From Microbulbifer sp. MKSA007 (GTDB lineage: Bacteria; Pseudomonadota; Gammaproteobacteria; Pseudomonadales; Cellvibrionaceae): a stretch of 64,000 bases of DNA. Both the position numbers and the translations under genes were made by a program. The stretch covers positions 2,253,501 to 2,317,500 of the forward strand of contig CP128433.1 of assembly GCA_032615215.1 (NCBI GenBank), given 5' to 3'. The stretch's first letter is position 1; each line of letters starts with the position of its first letter. This document shows, in pieces, positions 8,794-18,069 of this stretch. Under the pieces are notes generated by a model. The model was not told where the DNA came from, made no database searches, and saw only the letters and a list, made by a program, of their open reading frames with translations.

Positions 8794-9920
8794 GACCTAG
8801 CAAAGGCAAAACTCCCCTGATGAGAGAAAAAATGTTGCCCGTCGGTGGAGAGGTTTCACTGAGTTCATTTTTAAATGATGCCGATTGGGGGGCAGGGCAT
8901 GGCGAAAATTGGACATCTTTAGGAACTATAAAGAGAAGTGATAAAAACACTTTTCACTTGCAAGTTGGTAAGGCATTTCGATTTCCCCTTTATTATTACC
9001 TGAAGGACGATCGTCTATTTGTTGGTCAGGATTTATCACTGTTTCCTGCTGTTGGTGCCGATACGGTAGATTGCCACTACTTAATTGAAATTGAGTATTT
9101 TGGTTTCTCCATAGAAAGAAAGAGCCTTTTGCAGAATGTTAAAATGCTCTTTCCAGAAGATGATGTTGTTATATCAGCCAGAGAACTGATTTGGCTCTCA
9201 GCTGAACATCATCAATCTGGGTCATTTGATGCCGCTCTGGTAACTCCTGAAGAAGCTACCGATAAACTCTACAACAGTTTACCTGAAGTAACCTCTAAGC
9301 TTTTCTCGCCTGTTGATACCACTTTTTATGCTCATATTGCCAATCGTTTGGCGGAGTCAAGCGGCACCAAATTAAAAGTGGGTAGACAAAGCCTGCCTTT
9401 AACGGTTGGCTATAAGGAGAAGCGGGCAAAGATCTTTAATAAGGCTCATAAAAATAGAGTCGTAGAAGGGATCGATCTACAAAGTTACACCGTCATGGTG
9501 CAGGGAGAGTTGGATCGAGCCTGGCAGGACTCAGAATCAAGTCTCGATAGGGAACATTATACCTTCCAAACTTTCTATCTGCCTTTTGCCCAGTTTTTAC
9601 TCAATATACTGGCAATGAATACCAGCAAGATGGTGGAGATTGTTGAAGGTTCGGGAGATGAGGGGGTAATTCCCCCGGCACTTTCAATAAGTGATAAACC
9701 TATCTGTAATATTTACGAATCTTTTCAGCGGGTGTTTTTTTATGGACACCATTGGCTTGCAAAAGTCTGGTTCTATATACCGCCCATGATCAGTTCTGCT
9801 GCCATAAAACAGCAGCAAAAATACTCAGAACGAGAGCAGCATGTTTGTGTTTTTACTTTAACATTGGACTACTTGCTGCGATTTAATAACTTAAAAATAG
9901 GAAATGTTACTGGAGAGTAA
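8790..9920 (+). CDS. asparagine-synthetase-like protein lacking the ATP loop
   Basis: 376 aa. Residues 60-150 follow the asparagine synthetase/lasso-cyclase pattern: FPLYYYLKDDRLFVGQDL (like plyy...l.fasel), a helix, then ERKSLLQNVKMLFPEDDVVI (like rTl..gi..LpPG). Later EIVEGSGDEGVIP resembles the SGxGxDE loop. The SGGxDS pyrophosphate loop expected near residue 165 is absent, and there is no N-terminal glutaminase Cys. It may have lost ATP chemistry or use a changed site. In the operon it could catalyse or once have catalysed amide formation. It ends 2 bases before the carrier protein start. Assignment is moderate to weak. Confidence 0.4.
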   Translation: MRPSKGKTPLMREKMLPVGGEVSLSSFLNDADWGAGHGENWTSLGTIKRSDKNTFHLQVGKAFRFPLYYYLKDDRLFVGQDLSLFPAVGADTVDCHYLIEIEYFGFSIERKSLLQNVKMLFPEDDVVISARELIWLSAEHHQSGSFDAALVTPEEATDKLYNSLPEVTSKLFSPVDTTFYAHIANRLAESSGTKLKVGRQSLPLTVGYKEKRAKIFNKAHKNRVVEGIDLQSYTVMVQGELDRAWQDSESSLDREHYTFQTFYLPFAQFLLNILAMNTSKMVEIVEGSGDEGVIPPALSISDKPICNIYESFQRVFFYGHHWLAKVWFYIPPMISSAAIKQQQKYSEREQHVCVFTLTLDYLLRFNNLKIGNVTGE

Positions 9921-9922
9921 TT

Positions 9923-10177
9923 ATGTCTACAGCAGTTGTAGAGAACAAGGTACAAGAGCTTTGTGAGCAAATAGCTCTTATGCTGAATGTTGATGCTGTC
10001 GATGCAGATACACCCATTGCAGAACTCGGGGTGGATTCCCTGAATATTGTCGAGGTGATTCTAATTTGCGAGCAGTTATACCCGGGGGTGATGAGCCCTG
10101 AAAATCTTGTTTTCGACGAACACACCACCCTAAGGGAAATGGATGGTCAACTACTTGAAAACTCGGAAGAAGTCTAG
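9923..10177 (+). CDS. acyl/peptidyl carrier protein
   Basis: 84 aa, acidic and helical, with the phosphopantetheine attachment motif ELGVDSLNIVEV (Ser in DSL, about residue 40) and spacing typical of stand-alone carrier proteins. The Ser would carry the growing or tailored acyl or aminoacyl group as a thioester for the dehydrogenase and halogenase. The GGAGAGTAATT just upstream gives a good ribosome-binding site. It is the central hint that the cluster works on a carrier-bound intermediate. No adenylation enzyme or phosphopantetheinyl transferase is visible in the window; the former may lie upstream of base 1. Confidence 0.92.
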   Translation: MSTAVVENKVQELCEQIALMLNVDAVDADTPIAELGVDSLNIVEVILICEQLYPGVMSPENLVFDEHTTLREMDGQLLENSEEV

Positions 10178-10196
10178 CGTACTTCGGGAGCAGTCA

Positions 10197-10931
10197 ATGT
10201 TTAAAAAAGTACTTACCATTCTTATCAGTAGTTTTTTTATTGGAAATGTTGTTGCCTGGTTTTCAGGTGCTGCTCCCATCGAGTTTGGCAAGATTGCCTA
10301 TTCAGAAGGCGAGATGGAGCAGGTGGAGTTTCTCCAGCAGGAGATTGGTGAAAATAGTACAGATCCCGACTTGATGTTGGAGCTTGGGCAGTTATTTAGT
10401 CACCATAACGAGCTTGAAAAGGCTGCACACTTGCTGGAAGCCGCGTATCAACAGCGTCCAGACGATATGCTGATACGTGCAGCGTATTACTCCAATGAGG
10501 GCAAGCGCGCAGGTGCAATGTTTGATCCTGCAATGGGTCTTTACAAGCTCTATCGTCTGCGGCATGCGATGGATGAGGTGGATCAAGCGGGTCTCAGTGC
10601 CGATTCAGACTTTAATGTACGCCTGATACGGCTGATTACTTTTTCTTATGTAGGAGAGGTAAGCGGCCACTTTGAGCGGGTGTTCGAAGATGAAGCCTGG
10701 TTTAAGAATCTGATGGATTCAGATCCCGATCTATTGCCGGCTGCTATGCAGCAGGTGGTGTATTTGTCTTTGGCTAATGCCTACTGGGTGAAAGCTGGAG
10801 AGGGCACTGAGGATTTGGCAGTGGCCATGGATTACTACCAAAAAGCAATAGCAATGGCTCCTTGTCCTGCCACGATGCAAACCTCTTGTGAGCAACTGGG
10901 GCAAATGGCAGTCACCCTGGGTAAAAGTTAA
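10197..10931 (+). CDS. TPR-repeat protein with N-terminal membrane anchor
   Basis: 244 aa from the ATG at 10197 (MFKKVLTILISSFFIGNVVAW), chosen because the longer frame from 10143 overlaps the carrier gene and puts a hydrophilic stretch before the hydrophobic segment. The body has TPR-like helices (DPDLMLELGQLFSHHNEL, EKAAHLLEAAYQQRPDD, AVAMDYYQKAIAMAP). It probably faces the periplasm, held by the N-terminal helix or exported by it. Its stop overlaps the ATPase start by one base, so it is likely a scaffold of the transport module. Confidence 0.7.
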   Translation: MFKKVLTILISSFFIGNVVAWFSGAAPIEFGKIAYSEGEMEQVEFLQQEIGENSTDPDLMLELGQLFSHHNELEKAAHLLEAAYQQRPDDMLIRAAYYSNEGKRAGAMFDPAMGLYKLYRLRHAMDEVDQAGLSADSDFNVRLIRLITFSYVGEVSGHFERVFEDEAWFKNLMDSDPDLLPAAMQQVVYLSLANAYWVKAGEGTEDLAVAMDYYQKAIAMAPCPATMQTSCEQLGQMAVTLGKS

Positions 10932-11634
10932 TGTTGGTTGAGCTAAAGCGTGTTTCAAAGCGCTATCGATTGGGCGATCTCTGGGTCGATGCCTTGCGGG
11001 ATATAGATCTTGCTATCGATCGAGGTGAGTTTCTGGCTGTGAAAGGGCCCAGCGGTAGTGGTAAGAGCACATTATTGAACCTTCTATCCGCATTGGATCA
11101 GTGTGATTCCGGATCAGTTCATATTGATGGCGTTAATCTTGGGAGTTTGGGAGAGCATCAGCGCTCCCTGTTCCGAGGTCGTCATATTGGGATTGTTTTC
11201 CAGTCTTTTAACCTAATTCCCGTGCTTACAGCACTTGAGAATGTGATGTACCCGCTGACACTGAGGGGGGCTAACAATGCCAGGCAACTAGCATTAGACG
11301 CTCTGGAAGCAGTAGGGCTTGCCAAGTTGGTTAATCAGCGCCCTACCCAGCTTTCGGGGGGCAGATGCAGCGAGTGGCGATTGCCAGGGCAATTGTCAGT
11401 AAGCCGGATCTGGTGCTTGCGGACGAGCCCACAGCTAATCTGGATTCGCGCACGTCGGAGAGCATTATGAGCCTTATGAAGCAGCTCAACCGGGAGCAGG
11501 GTGTCACTTTTATCGTAGCCACCCATGATGATTATGTAACCAGCTTGGCATCTCGTGTTATCGCGGTACGAGATGGTCATTTGGTAGAGGATACAGCTTC
11601 GCCTCAAGGTATTGTTCAGGAGGCTTTTGCATGA
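10931..11634 (+). CDS. ABC transporter ATPase, MacB/LolD type, one-base break
   Basis: About 234 aa when read across a break. Walker A GPSGSGKST, Q-loop VFQSFNLIP, signature LSGG(Q)MQRVAIARA, Walker B DLVLADEPTANLD and switch His ATHDD are all present. The first frame runs to 11470 and loses sense right at LSGG; the second starts at 11365 with MQRVAIARA. Adding one G to the G6 run at 11356-11361 restores LSGGQMQRV, so this looks like a homopolymer under-call rather than a dead gene. The ATPase would power the permease at 12352, moving a lipid or lipidated product towards the outer membrane. Confidence 0.88.
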
Positions 11635-12349
11635 CAGCAATCATAAAAATGTTGCTGGCTAGGGGCCCGCTAACTAGAGCGGCTTTGGCTATTTCAGTTG
11701 CATTCTTAATTTCTGCACCAGCTTTGGCTGAAGACTTCGTCTTTCCAACTCCGATTCCATTCACCAATAGTGAAAGGGAAGCGCTGTTTGCTGCTGTCAG
11801 TGGAGAAACGACCAGTGAACAGAGAAAGCAGGCCTACTTGGCTCAGCTTGCGCGCCTTACGTCGATGGAAGATGCAGAGTTGCAGGATGTTGAGGAGTTA
11901 GAGGCTCTGATGCAGTCACTGGTGGAGAGTCTCCCGGATGACCCCGAACTCAATGCTGCATTGGGATCGACAACTTCCTTTAAATCCAGCTTCTACCTTG
12001 ATCGATTGGCAAAACTATCGCTGTTCTCCAGACGAGGCAATCGCATGATGGATCGGGCTGTTAAACAATCTCCATTCAATCTGGGCGCCCGCCTTCAGCG
12101 GGGAATCAGCTGTGCCAATATGCCGGCCTTTCTAAAAGAGCGCGCTACGCTGTTGAAGACCTGGAGCTGGTTAGGGAACAGGTGGGCAATCGGTTCGGTA
12201 AAGAATTTCTTGGCTTTGTAGAGTTCTACCTTGCCCAGGCTTACGAGCGCAATAAACAGCCCGATGATGCCCGGGTTCTTTGGGGAAAGGTGGCCGAGTC
12301 GGATACCGACTGGTCCGCTAAAGCCAAGCTGGCGCTTCGGAGTATTTAG
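11631..12349 (+). CDS. secreted TPR-like transport helper, one-base break
   Basis: The start overlaps the ATPase stop (ATGA). A signal peptide, ISVAFLISAPALA, is followed by EDFVFPTPIP. The first frame stops at 12221 but becomes unlike a helical protein after about residue 160. Adding one G to the G4 run at 12100-12103 continues with helical repeats (VEDLELVREQVGNRFG, FLGFVEFYLAQAYERN, PDDARVLWGKVAESDT) and ends at TAG 12347-12349, just before the permease ATG. The protein is then about 239 aa, periplasmic and TPR-like, and probably pairs with the TPR protein at 10197. Confidence 0.65.
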
Positions 12350-12351
12350 TC

Positions 12352-13581
12352 ATGGGCTTGGGTTGGAAAGTTGCACTGCTGAATATTATGCGTAACGGGC
12401 GCCGCAGCCTGATTACCTTGGCTGCGATCGTTTTCGGTTGTACCAGCCTGATTATTTTTGGCGGTTTTGTACAGTCGATGTATGAGGGGATGCGGGAGAG
12501 TATGATCCGCTCGCAGCTTGGTCATATACAAATCTATGCCAAAGGCTACAACCAGTTTGGCAAAGCGGAACCGGAAAAATACCTGATTGCTGATGGGGAC
12601 CTTCAAAAGATTTCCGAGCTGGTAGAAAACGAAACCGATACACTGGTGGTAGCACCACGCCTTAATTTCAATGGCCTGCTTAGTGATGGCAAGCAATCGA
12701 TAGCCATCACTGGAATTGGTATCGATGCGGAGAAAGAAGTGATGCTTTCCTCTGCAATTCAGATTGTTCAAGGGGACGATCTATTTCCAGAGGATATTTC
12801 TGCTGCCCACCTTGGAGAAGGCTTGTTCAATGCTCTGGATGTTCAGATTGGGGACTACTTGACCCTGTTGGCAAGCACCCAGGATGGGGCAATCAATGCT
12901 GTCGATGTACAGGTGATGGGGGTAATCACAACCGGTGTTAAGGAACTGGATGATCGCTTGCTCAGGGTGAATTTGCCTCTGGCCCAGGAATTACTCTATA
13001 CGTCAGATATTACACGGCTAGTGGTTTTATTGGAGGAGACCGAACTTACATCTACCTCAATTGCGACTCTGACCAGTGTCTTTGAGCAGAACAATTTGAA
13101 CCTAGAAATAAAAAGCTGGGAAGAACTGGCGGGTTATTATCATCAGGTTGTTGGCCTGTTTAACGGAGTTTTTGGTTTTATTACCGTCATTGTGTTGGTA
13201 ATCGTCGCATTGAGTATTTCCAATACCATGTTGATGGCAGTAATGGAGCGCACCCGTGAGCTGGGTACTATTCGGGCCATGGGCGGCACTCCTCGCCAGG
13301 TTGTAAACCTGATTTTACTGGAATCGGTATTTCTCGGTTTAATCGGAAGTTTGCTGGGGCTACTGATTGGTGCACTGGCAGCCAAGGGAATTACCTATGC
13401 TGAATGGATGATGCCCCGGCCACCGGGCAGCACCCAGGACTATCCTATCCGTGTGTTTGTCGTGCCGGATATCTTATTGAAAACATTCCTGTTGGGTTTT
13501 TGTATTTCACTTGTTTCCAGCCTTTATCCAGCGATAAAAGCATCCCGGCTGCCGGTAGTAAAAGCACTTAGGTTTACTTGA
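12352..13581 (+). CDS. ABC transporter permease, MacB/LolC-E type
   Basis: 409 aa with the FtsX/MacB layout: an N-terminal membrane helix after NIMRNGRRSLITLAA, a large periplasmic domain (residues about 45-270), then three helices near 275-300, 320-345 and 370-400. The segment NTMLMAVMERTRELGTIRAMGG is the coupling-helix hallmark of this family. Such permeases do not import solutes; they push lipoproteins, lipids or small products from the periplasmic face towards carriers or the outer membrane. It lies in an operon with its ATPase, a LolA-like protein and a barrel. Confidence 0.9.
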   Translation: MGLGWKVALLNIMRNGRRSLITLAAIVFGCTSLIIFGGFVQSMYEGMRESMIRSQLGHIQIYAKGYNQFGKAEPEKYLIADGDLQKISELVENETDTLVVAPRLNFNGLLSDGKQSIAITGIGIDAEKEVMLSSAIQIVQGDDLFPEDISAAHLGEGLFNALDVQIGDYLTLLASTQDGAINAVDVQVMGVITTGVKELDDRLLRVNLPLAQELLYTSDITRLVVLLEETELTSTSIATLTSVFEQNNLNLEIKSWEELAGYYHQVVGLFNGVFGFITVIVLVIVALSISNTMLMAVMERTRELGTIRAMGGTPRQVVNLILLESVFLGLIGSLLGLLIGALAAKGITYAEWMMPRPPGSTQDYPIRVFVVPDILLKTFLLGFCISLVSSLYPAIKASRLPVVKALRFT

Positions 13582-13593
13582 TTTGGGTCTTCT

Positions 13594-14346
13594 ATGTATA
13601 AGTTGAATTCTTTTTATGGGTGGGTGTTGGCGATAGCCTGCTTGTTGTTTAGCTACTCAAGTTATGCATCGGTTTCGGCTGAGTCACTGGTTAATAAGCT
13701 GGATGATTTTCGCGGGTTCAGGGATCAGGGCTTTAGCTTTGATATCACCAATATCAGCTATAAAAAGGACAAGGAGCCCCGCACCAATAAGCTCAGTGTC
13801 AAAGTGTTTAATGAGCAATCACTGATCCAGTTTTTGGCACCCGCCCGGGAAAAGGGCAGGGCAATGCTAAAAGAGAGCGCCAATATGTGGCTCTATATTC
13901 CCGGCACGCGCAGGGTTATCCGGATTGCACCCTCACAGCGATTAATTGGTGAGACCAGTAACGGTGATGTAGTGGGGGCAAATTTCTCCAGGGATTACAC
14001 CGCAGAGCTGCAAGGGCAGGAAACTGTTGATGGGGAAGATTACTGGGTGCTGTATTTATCGGCAAAATCCTCTGGTGTTGCCTATGACAAAGTAAAAATA
14101 TGGATGGCACAGGCTGAGGGAAACCTGCCTTTAAAGGGGGAGTTTTATACCCGCTCCGGGCGCCTCCTTAAAACAGCGCACTATAAAGAGTTCAAGCAGT
14201 TTGAAGGCGAGCTGAAACTGCATAAATTACTCTTGGTGGATGCACTCATTGACGAGAGTTATACCTGGATGAAATTCGATGACTATCGTCTTGAGAGCCT
14301 GGACCCGGCAATTTTCCAAAAAGGCTCCCTTGGCAGGCTGAATTGA
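13594..14346 (+). CDS. LolA-like outer-membrane lipoprotein-sorting protein
   Basis: 250 aa. Signal peptide (WVLAIACLLFSYSSYASVSA), then the one-sided barrel pattern of the LolA-like family: FDITNISYKKDKEPRTN, SLIQFLAPAREKGRAML, MWLYIPGTRRVIRIAPSQ and VGANFSRDYTAEL. The P-ARexGr and W-Y-P--r-vrri segments are typical of the family members found beside FtsX- or MMPL-type exporters. It should shuttle a hydrophobic cargo across the periplasm between the permease (12 bases upstream) and the barrel (12 bases downstream). Confidence 0.85.
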   Translation: MYKLNSFYGWVLAIACLLFSYSSYASVSAESLVNKLDDFRGFRDQGFSFDITNISYKKDKEPRTNKLSVKVFNEQSLIQFLAPAREKGRAMLKESANMWLYIPGTRRVIRIAPSQRLIGETSNGDVVGANFSRDYTAELQGQETVDGEDYWVLYLSAKSSGVAYDKVKIWMAQAEGNLPLKGEFYTRSGRLLKTAHYKEFKQFEGELKLHKLLLVDALIDESYTWMKFDDYRLESLDPAIFQKGSLGRLN

Positions 14347-14358
14347 GGTGAGTCGGTA

Positions 14359-15702
14359 ATGGTTATCAGAATCAGGAAAATTCTCCCATTTATACTCCTT
14401 TCTCTCGCTTTTGCTGAAAAAGTTGCCAGTGCCGAAGACTATCAGGACCCTTTCGAGACCAACTCGGAACTTTTCGATGAAGTGAGCACTGAGGAAGGGG
14501 TTTCTCGAGTTGTTTGGGATATTGATGCTTCGCTACTGGGGTATCACCAGCAGAATGAAGTTCAGGATGACCTCTATTTCGATCCGGGTCTGTTTGTCTT
14601 TGATGAACAAGAGTCTTTGCTTGCTCTGGATCTCAGTGGCCAGTTCTCCCTGGGAGCACACTTCTCAGTTTACTCGCGGTTTGCGGCGATAGAGCACTAT
14701 CGGTCTAATGAGGCTGGAACATCTGAAAAAGAGACAGAATCCCATCTGCTAGAGGGGTATTTCTCTTCTTACACTGACAACCGAAGGTTTGGTATTAACG
14801 TCGGTCGGATAAAACCTCAGTGGAGCAACGGTTACAACTGGTCTCCAGCAAATCTTTTAAAAGCCACATTTGATCGCCCCAATCTGGATGCCGATGAGCT
14901 TACCCAGCAACTGGGCTGGGATATGGCCCATCTTGATTTCCGCTATGGTCGCTGGAACACCGGCATTTATATGGCTCAGGTTGAGGATGAGCTGGATGGT
15001 CACTTTGACACTAGCGTAAATGACCATGAGTTTCAGTACGCACTCGTGGTGAATCGTGAAGGTGACTTGGATACCCGCTTGGTATTACATCAGATAGAGG
15101 GGGAGGCAACCAATGTCGCTCTCGGGTTGAGTACTTTGGCTGGAGACAGTGCCACACTCAGGTTGGAGGGGGCTTGGGAACATCAGCGGGAGTTACCGCA
15201 GCCGGGCGAACTCTCCTATTTTCCAGCAGAGGACGATGGTTATTTGAAGCTGGTGCTTGGTACTCAGCTCAGCTTCAACCAGGGATGGGATGTTACTGCG
15301 GAGTATCTGTATAACCAGCATGGATTCGATGATGACGAGTGGGATTTGGTTCAAACGCAGGTAGATAGTGCAAAGAACGGATTGAACAGCGCGCGGGTTT
15401 ATGAGGCGATTGCTTTTCTGTCCGATAGTTTTCACCTTTTATCTACCGGACAACTACGGCAGGAGTATTTGTTCTTGATGTGGGGTAACACCCGGCTGGA
15501 TAAGAAGTTTCAATATCGCCAGAGTGTGCAATACAACCTGGATGACAAGAGCCAGTACCACAACCTGGAATTGATTCAGAACTGGACTGAGCATTTTAGT
15601 ACTCGACTGCAAGCCCAGTTTTTCAGGGGCTGTGAGTCCTGTGAATTTGGTCTGCTGCCAACTGAAAGGCTTCTTAGGTTAAGTCTCTATTATGATTTTT
15701 AG
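14359..15702 (+). CDS. outer-membrane beta-barrel protein
   Basis: 447 aa. Signal peptide ending near VASA. The body is rich in alternating amphipathic strands with many aromatic residues (for example LALDLSGQFSLGAHFSVYSRF and RFGINVGRIKPQWSNGYNWSP), and it ends in LRLSLYYDF, a C-terminal Phe signal for barrel assembly. It resembles the large outer-membrane proteins that accompany LolA-like carriers, which suggests the terminal acceptor or exit point of the trafficking system. It is the last gene of the operon; its stop overlaps the stop of the convergent cytochrome gene by 4 bases. Confidence 0.75.
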   Translation: MVIRIRKILPFILLSLAFAEKVASAEDYQDPFETNSELFDEVSTEEGVSRVVWDIDASLLGYHQQNEVQDDLYFDPGLFVFDEQESLLALDLSGQFSLGAHFSVYSRFAAIEHYRSNEAGTSEKETESHLLEGYFSSYTDNRRFGINVGRIKPQWSNGYNWSPANLLKATFDRPNLDADELTQQLGWDMAHLDFRYGRWNTGIYMAQVEDELDGHFDTSVNDHEFQYALVVNREGDLDTRLVLHQIEGEATNVALGLSTLAGDSATLRLEGAWEHQRELPQPGELSYFPAEDDGYLKLVLGTQLSFNQGWDVTAEYLYNQHGFDDDEWDLVQTQVDSAKNGLNSARVYEAIAFLSDSFHLLSTGQLRQEYLFLMWGNTRLDKKFQYRQSVQYNLDDKSQYHNLELIQNWTEHFSTRLQAQFFRGCESCEFGLLPTERLLRLSLYYDF

Positions 15703-17963
15703 CGTTTGCTGGCTAAAAGTGCTTCATATTTTTGTGCGATTTCCCGCTTGCCGGATTCCCTGCTAATAGAAATTAATGCCCGCAAAATATCCAGGTCCTG
15801 CGGAAACTGGTGATAGCCGTCTTCTAGAATATCCAGGGCGAGTTCGCTGTTGCCTTCCGAGTGAACGGCTATGGCATATACGTAGAGATAGCGGCTCTGG
15901 GTTTGCTCATTCTCAGCTGCCGCCTTTAGAAAACCCATTGCCTCCTGGTGGCGGTTCTGACGAACCAGGGAAAGTCCTAAGGCATGCTGGATTACGGCGA
16001 TATCCTCACTCTTCGATAGTGCTCCTCTGAGTAATAATTCCGCGTCGGTTTCACGTCCACTTGCCCGGTAAAGGTCGGCCAAGTTGATATAGGCGGGTGT
16101 GTAGTAGGAGGCCTTGGTTATTGCCCGGCGATAGAAGGCTTCCGCTTGTTGCGTGTTTCCTCTCCGGAAATGGAGGTTGCCCAGGTTTACCAGGGATTCC
16201 GGCCGGTCGCTGTTGAATAATTCTGAGGTGGTATAGGTTTTAAGGGCCTTTGAGTATTGCTGCTGTACTTGCGCGGGCATAGTCCCGTTCTGAGCATCGG
16301 TAACGCCATTGGCAGCCAGCGACCTGGTCACGGCCATTTTACTGAAAAGCAGCGGTACACCGATCATCAGTCGCAATTGCTCCGGTAGTTTATCCAGAGA
16401 CTGCGCAAGGGCCAGGTTTAATAATGGTTCTTCGCTCTGGGCAATTTGTTGGAGTAACTGAGCGGAATTTATCGTCAGGTAGCGCGATAACAAACGGATT
16501 GCGCTGGCCCGAACAATCTCCGGTTGACTGTCGTCCTGAATAAGGTTCATTAACATCTTATCGGCCTCGCTATCCCCGCGCATAGCTGCGTGCAATGTCT
16601 GCCCGTAGTGAGGGGGAGGTGAGCCGTATTTGTCTTCCAATATCTTCGCCGCCCACTGGCTCGATTTATCTTGATGGCAGCTGTTGCAAGTATTGGGGGT
16701 GCCCAGCGCCTCGGAAAGGTCAGGCCGGGGAATGCGGAAACTGTGATCCCGGCGTCCATCCACCTGCATGAAATTTTTCTTCGGCATATGGCAGTTTGTG
16801 CAGCGGGCACCGGGGCTTTGAGTTGGGTGCAGATGGTGGTCAGTACGGGCAAATCGCTCCGGCATATGGCACTGGGCACAAACTGCATCACCAGCTGCTC
16901 TCAGTTGTAGGCTGTGGGGGTTATGACAGTGGCTACAGGTAACACCTGCTGCGTACATTTTGCTTTGCAGAAACGATCCGTACACAAATACCTCGCCATC
17001 GGCCTGGCCATCTGCGTGGTAGAGAGGCTCTTGCAGAAGTGTGAGGTTGAAATGATCCAGTAATTCGCTGTTAGCCTTCGCTCCCGGTAAATGGGTACTC
17101 CGCCGAGAATGGCACTGGGCGCAAGTTGTTATTTCACGCTGGATGGCTGCCGATGGCGCAAGCTTGGCAATCCCCGTTTGCAGATCCATTCCCCGGAGCT
17201 GTTGGGTTGGGTCAATAAGATGGGGATCAAGCCCTTTATTCGGCAATGTCTCATTCTGTGTTTTTGCCCACTGAATGTGCCTTGATCCCGGGCCATGACA
17301 GGATTCGCAACCGACACTGATCTCTGACCAGGATGTCTGGTAGCTATCGGTTTGTAGGTTATAGGCCTTTTGCAGATTGGTGGAATGGCAGTCGGAACAC
17401 ATAAAGTTCCAATTCTGGTTTATGCCGGTCCAGTGCAGGGGGTGTTGATGGTCTATCGCTTGATCGGGATAGAGATGGAACCAGCGCTGGCCACCGACAG
17501 ATTTATCCCGGCTGTCCCAAGCGATATTCAGTGCCTGAAGACGTCCGCCTCCCAAATCAATCAAGTATTGCTGTAAAGGGTGGACACCAAATGTATAGTC
17601 AAGGGGATAGTCCTGAAGGTCTCCATTGGGCCCATCAGTGCGTACGTAATAGCGCCCTTCCTTTTGATAGAAGTGAGATTTCTGCCCCTGATATTCAAAT
17701 GCCACCCCGGAGAAATCACCTAGAACGCTGTCGCTATTGGCGGCCTGCATTGCTAGCTGGTGGTGGGAACCTTGCCAGGCACCGGCCTCATCTTTGTGGC
17801 ATGGGGCGCATTGCGCGGAGCCCACGAAAGTGGCTTCTGAGCTAATTGCTTCGTCCGGGCGCTTGAGAGGTTGGGTATCAACCGGCTCTTCGTTACCACA
17901 GGCCACCAGTACGAGACAGATAAGGCTGATTTGGAGGAGGCTAGTGCCAGCTATATTTATCAC
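15699..17963 (-). CDS. octahaem cytochrome c lipoprotein with TPR tail
   Basis: 754 aa, GTG start. Lipoprotein signal with lipobox LVAC. Eight CXXCH haem c sites are visible: CAPCH, CSDCH, CESCH, CAQCH, CSHCH, CAQCH, CTNCH and CNSCH, between about residues 50 and 440. A HEAT-like stretch follows, then TPR repeats (NLGNLHFRRGNTQQAEAFYRRA and similar). This architecture occurs in periplasmic or surface multihaem electron carriers of the cytochrome c554/NrfB-like group. The substrate or partner cannot be told. It is divergent from the HAD phosphatase gene, with a short (106 bp) shared promoter region. Confidence 0.88.
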   Translation of the reverse strand: MINIAGTSLLQISLICLVLVACGNEEPVDTQPLKRPDEAISSEATFVGSAQCAPCHKDEAGAWQGSHHQLAMQAANSDSVLGDFSGVAFEYQGQKSHFYQKEGRYYVRTDGPNGDLQDYPLDYTFGVHPLQQYLIDLGGGRLQALNIAWDSRDKSVGGQRWFHLYPDQAIDHQHPLHWTGINQNWNFMCSDCHSTNLQKAYNLQTDSYQTSWSEISVGCESCHGPGSRHIQWAKTQNETLPNKGLDPHLIDPTQQLRGMDLQTGIAKLAPSAAIQREITTCAQCHSRRSTHLPGAKANSELLDHFNLTLLQEPLYHADGQADGEVFVYGSFLQSKMYAAGVTCSHCHNPHSLQLRAAGDAVCAQCHMPERFARTDHHLHPTQSPGARCTNCHMPKKNFMQVDGRRDHSFRIPRPDLSEALGTPNTCNSCHQDKSSQWAAKILEDKYGSPPPHYGQTLHAAMRGDSEADKMLMNLIQDDSQPEIVRASAIRLLSRYLTINSAQLLQQIAQSEEPLLNLALAQSLDKLPEQLRLMIGVPLLFSKMAVTRSLAANGVTDAQNGTMPAQVQQQYSKALKTYTTSELFNSDRPESLVNLGNLHFRRGNTQQAEAFYRRAITKASYYTPAYINLADLYRASGRETDAELLLRGALSKSEDIAVIQHALGLSLVRQNRHQEAMGFLKAAAENEQTQSRYLYVYAIAVHSEGNSELALDILEDGYHQFPQDLDILRALISISRESGKREIAQKYEALLASKR

Positions 17964-18069
17964 GGTTTTTTTATTGTGATGAGTTCTTATCTTAGGGAGT
18001 TATTCAGAGGCCCCCTAGGCCAAAAGATTAGTTCATGTGCCGTAAATGTCATTTTGTGAGAGGGGCAGA

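Noticed and set aside
11356..11361. Programmed frameshifting in the ABC ATPase
   Set aside because: The break is inside LSGGQ, where a truncated product would be useless, and similar one-base losses recur in unrelated genes; sequencing error is simpler.
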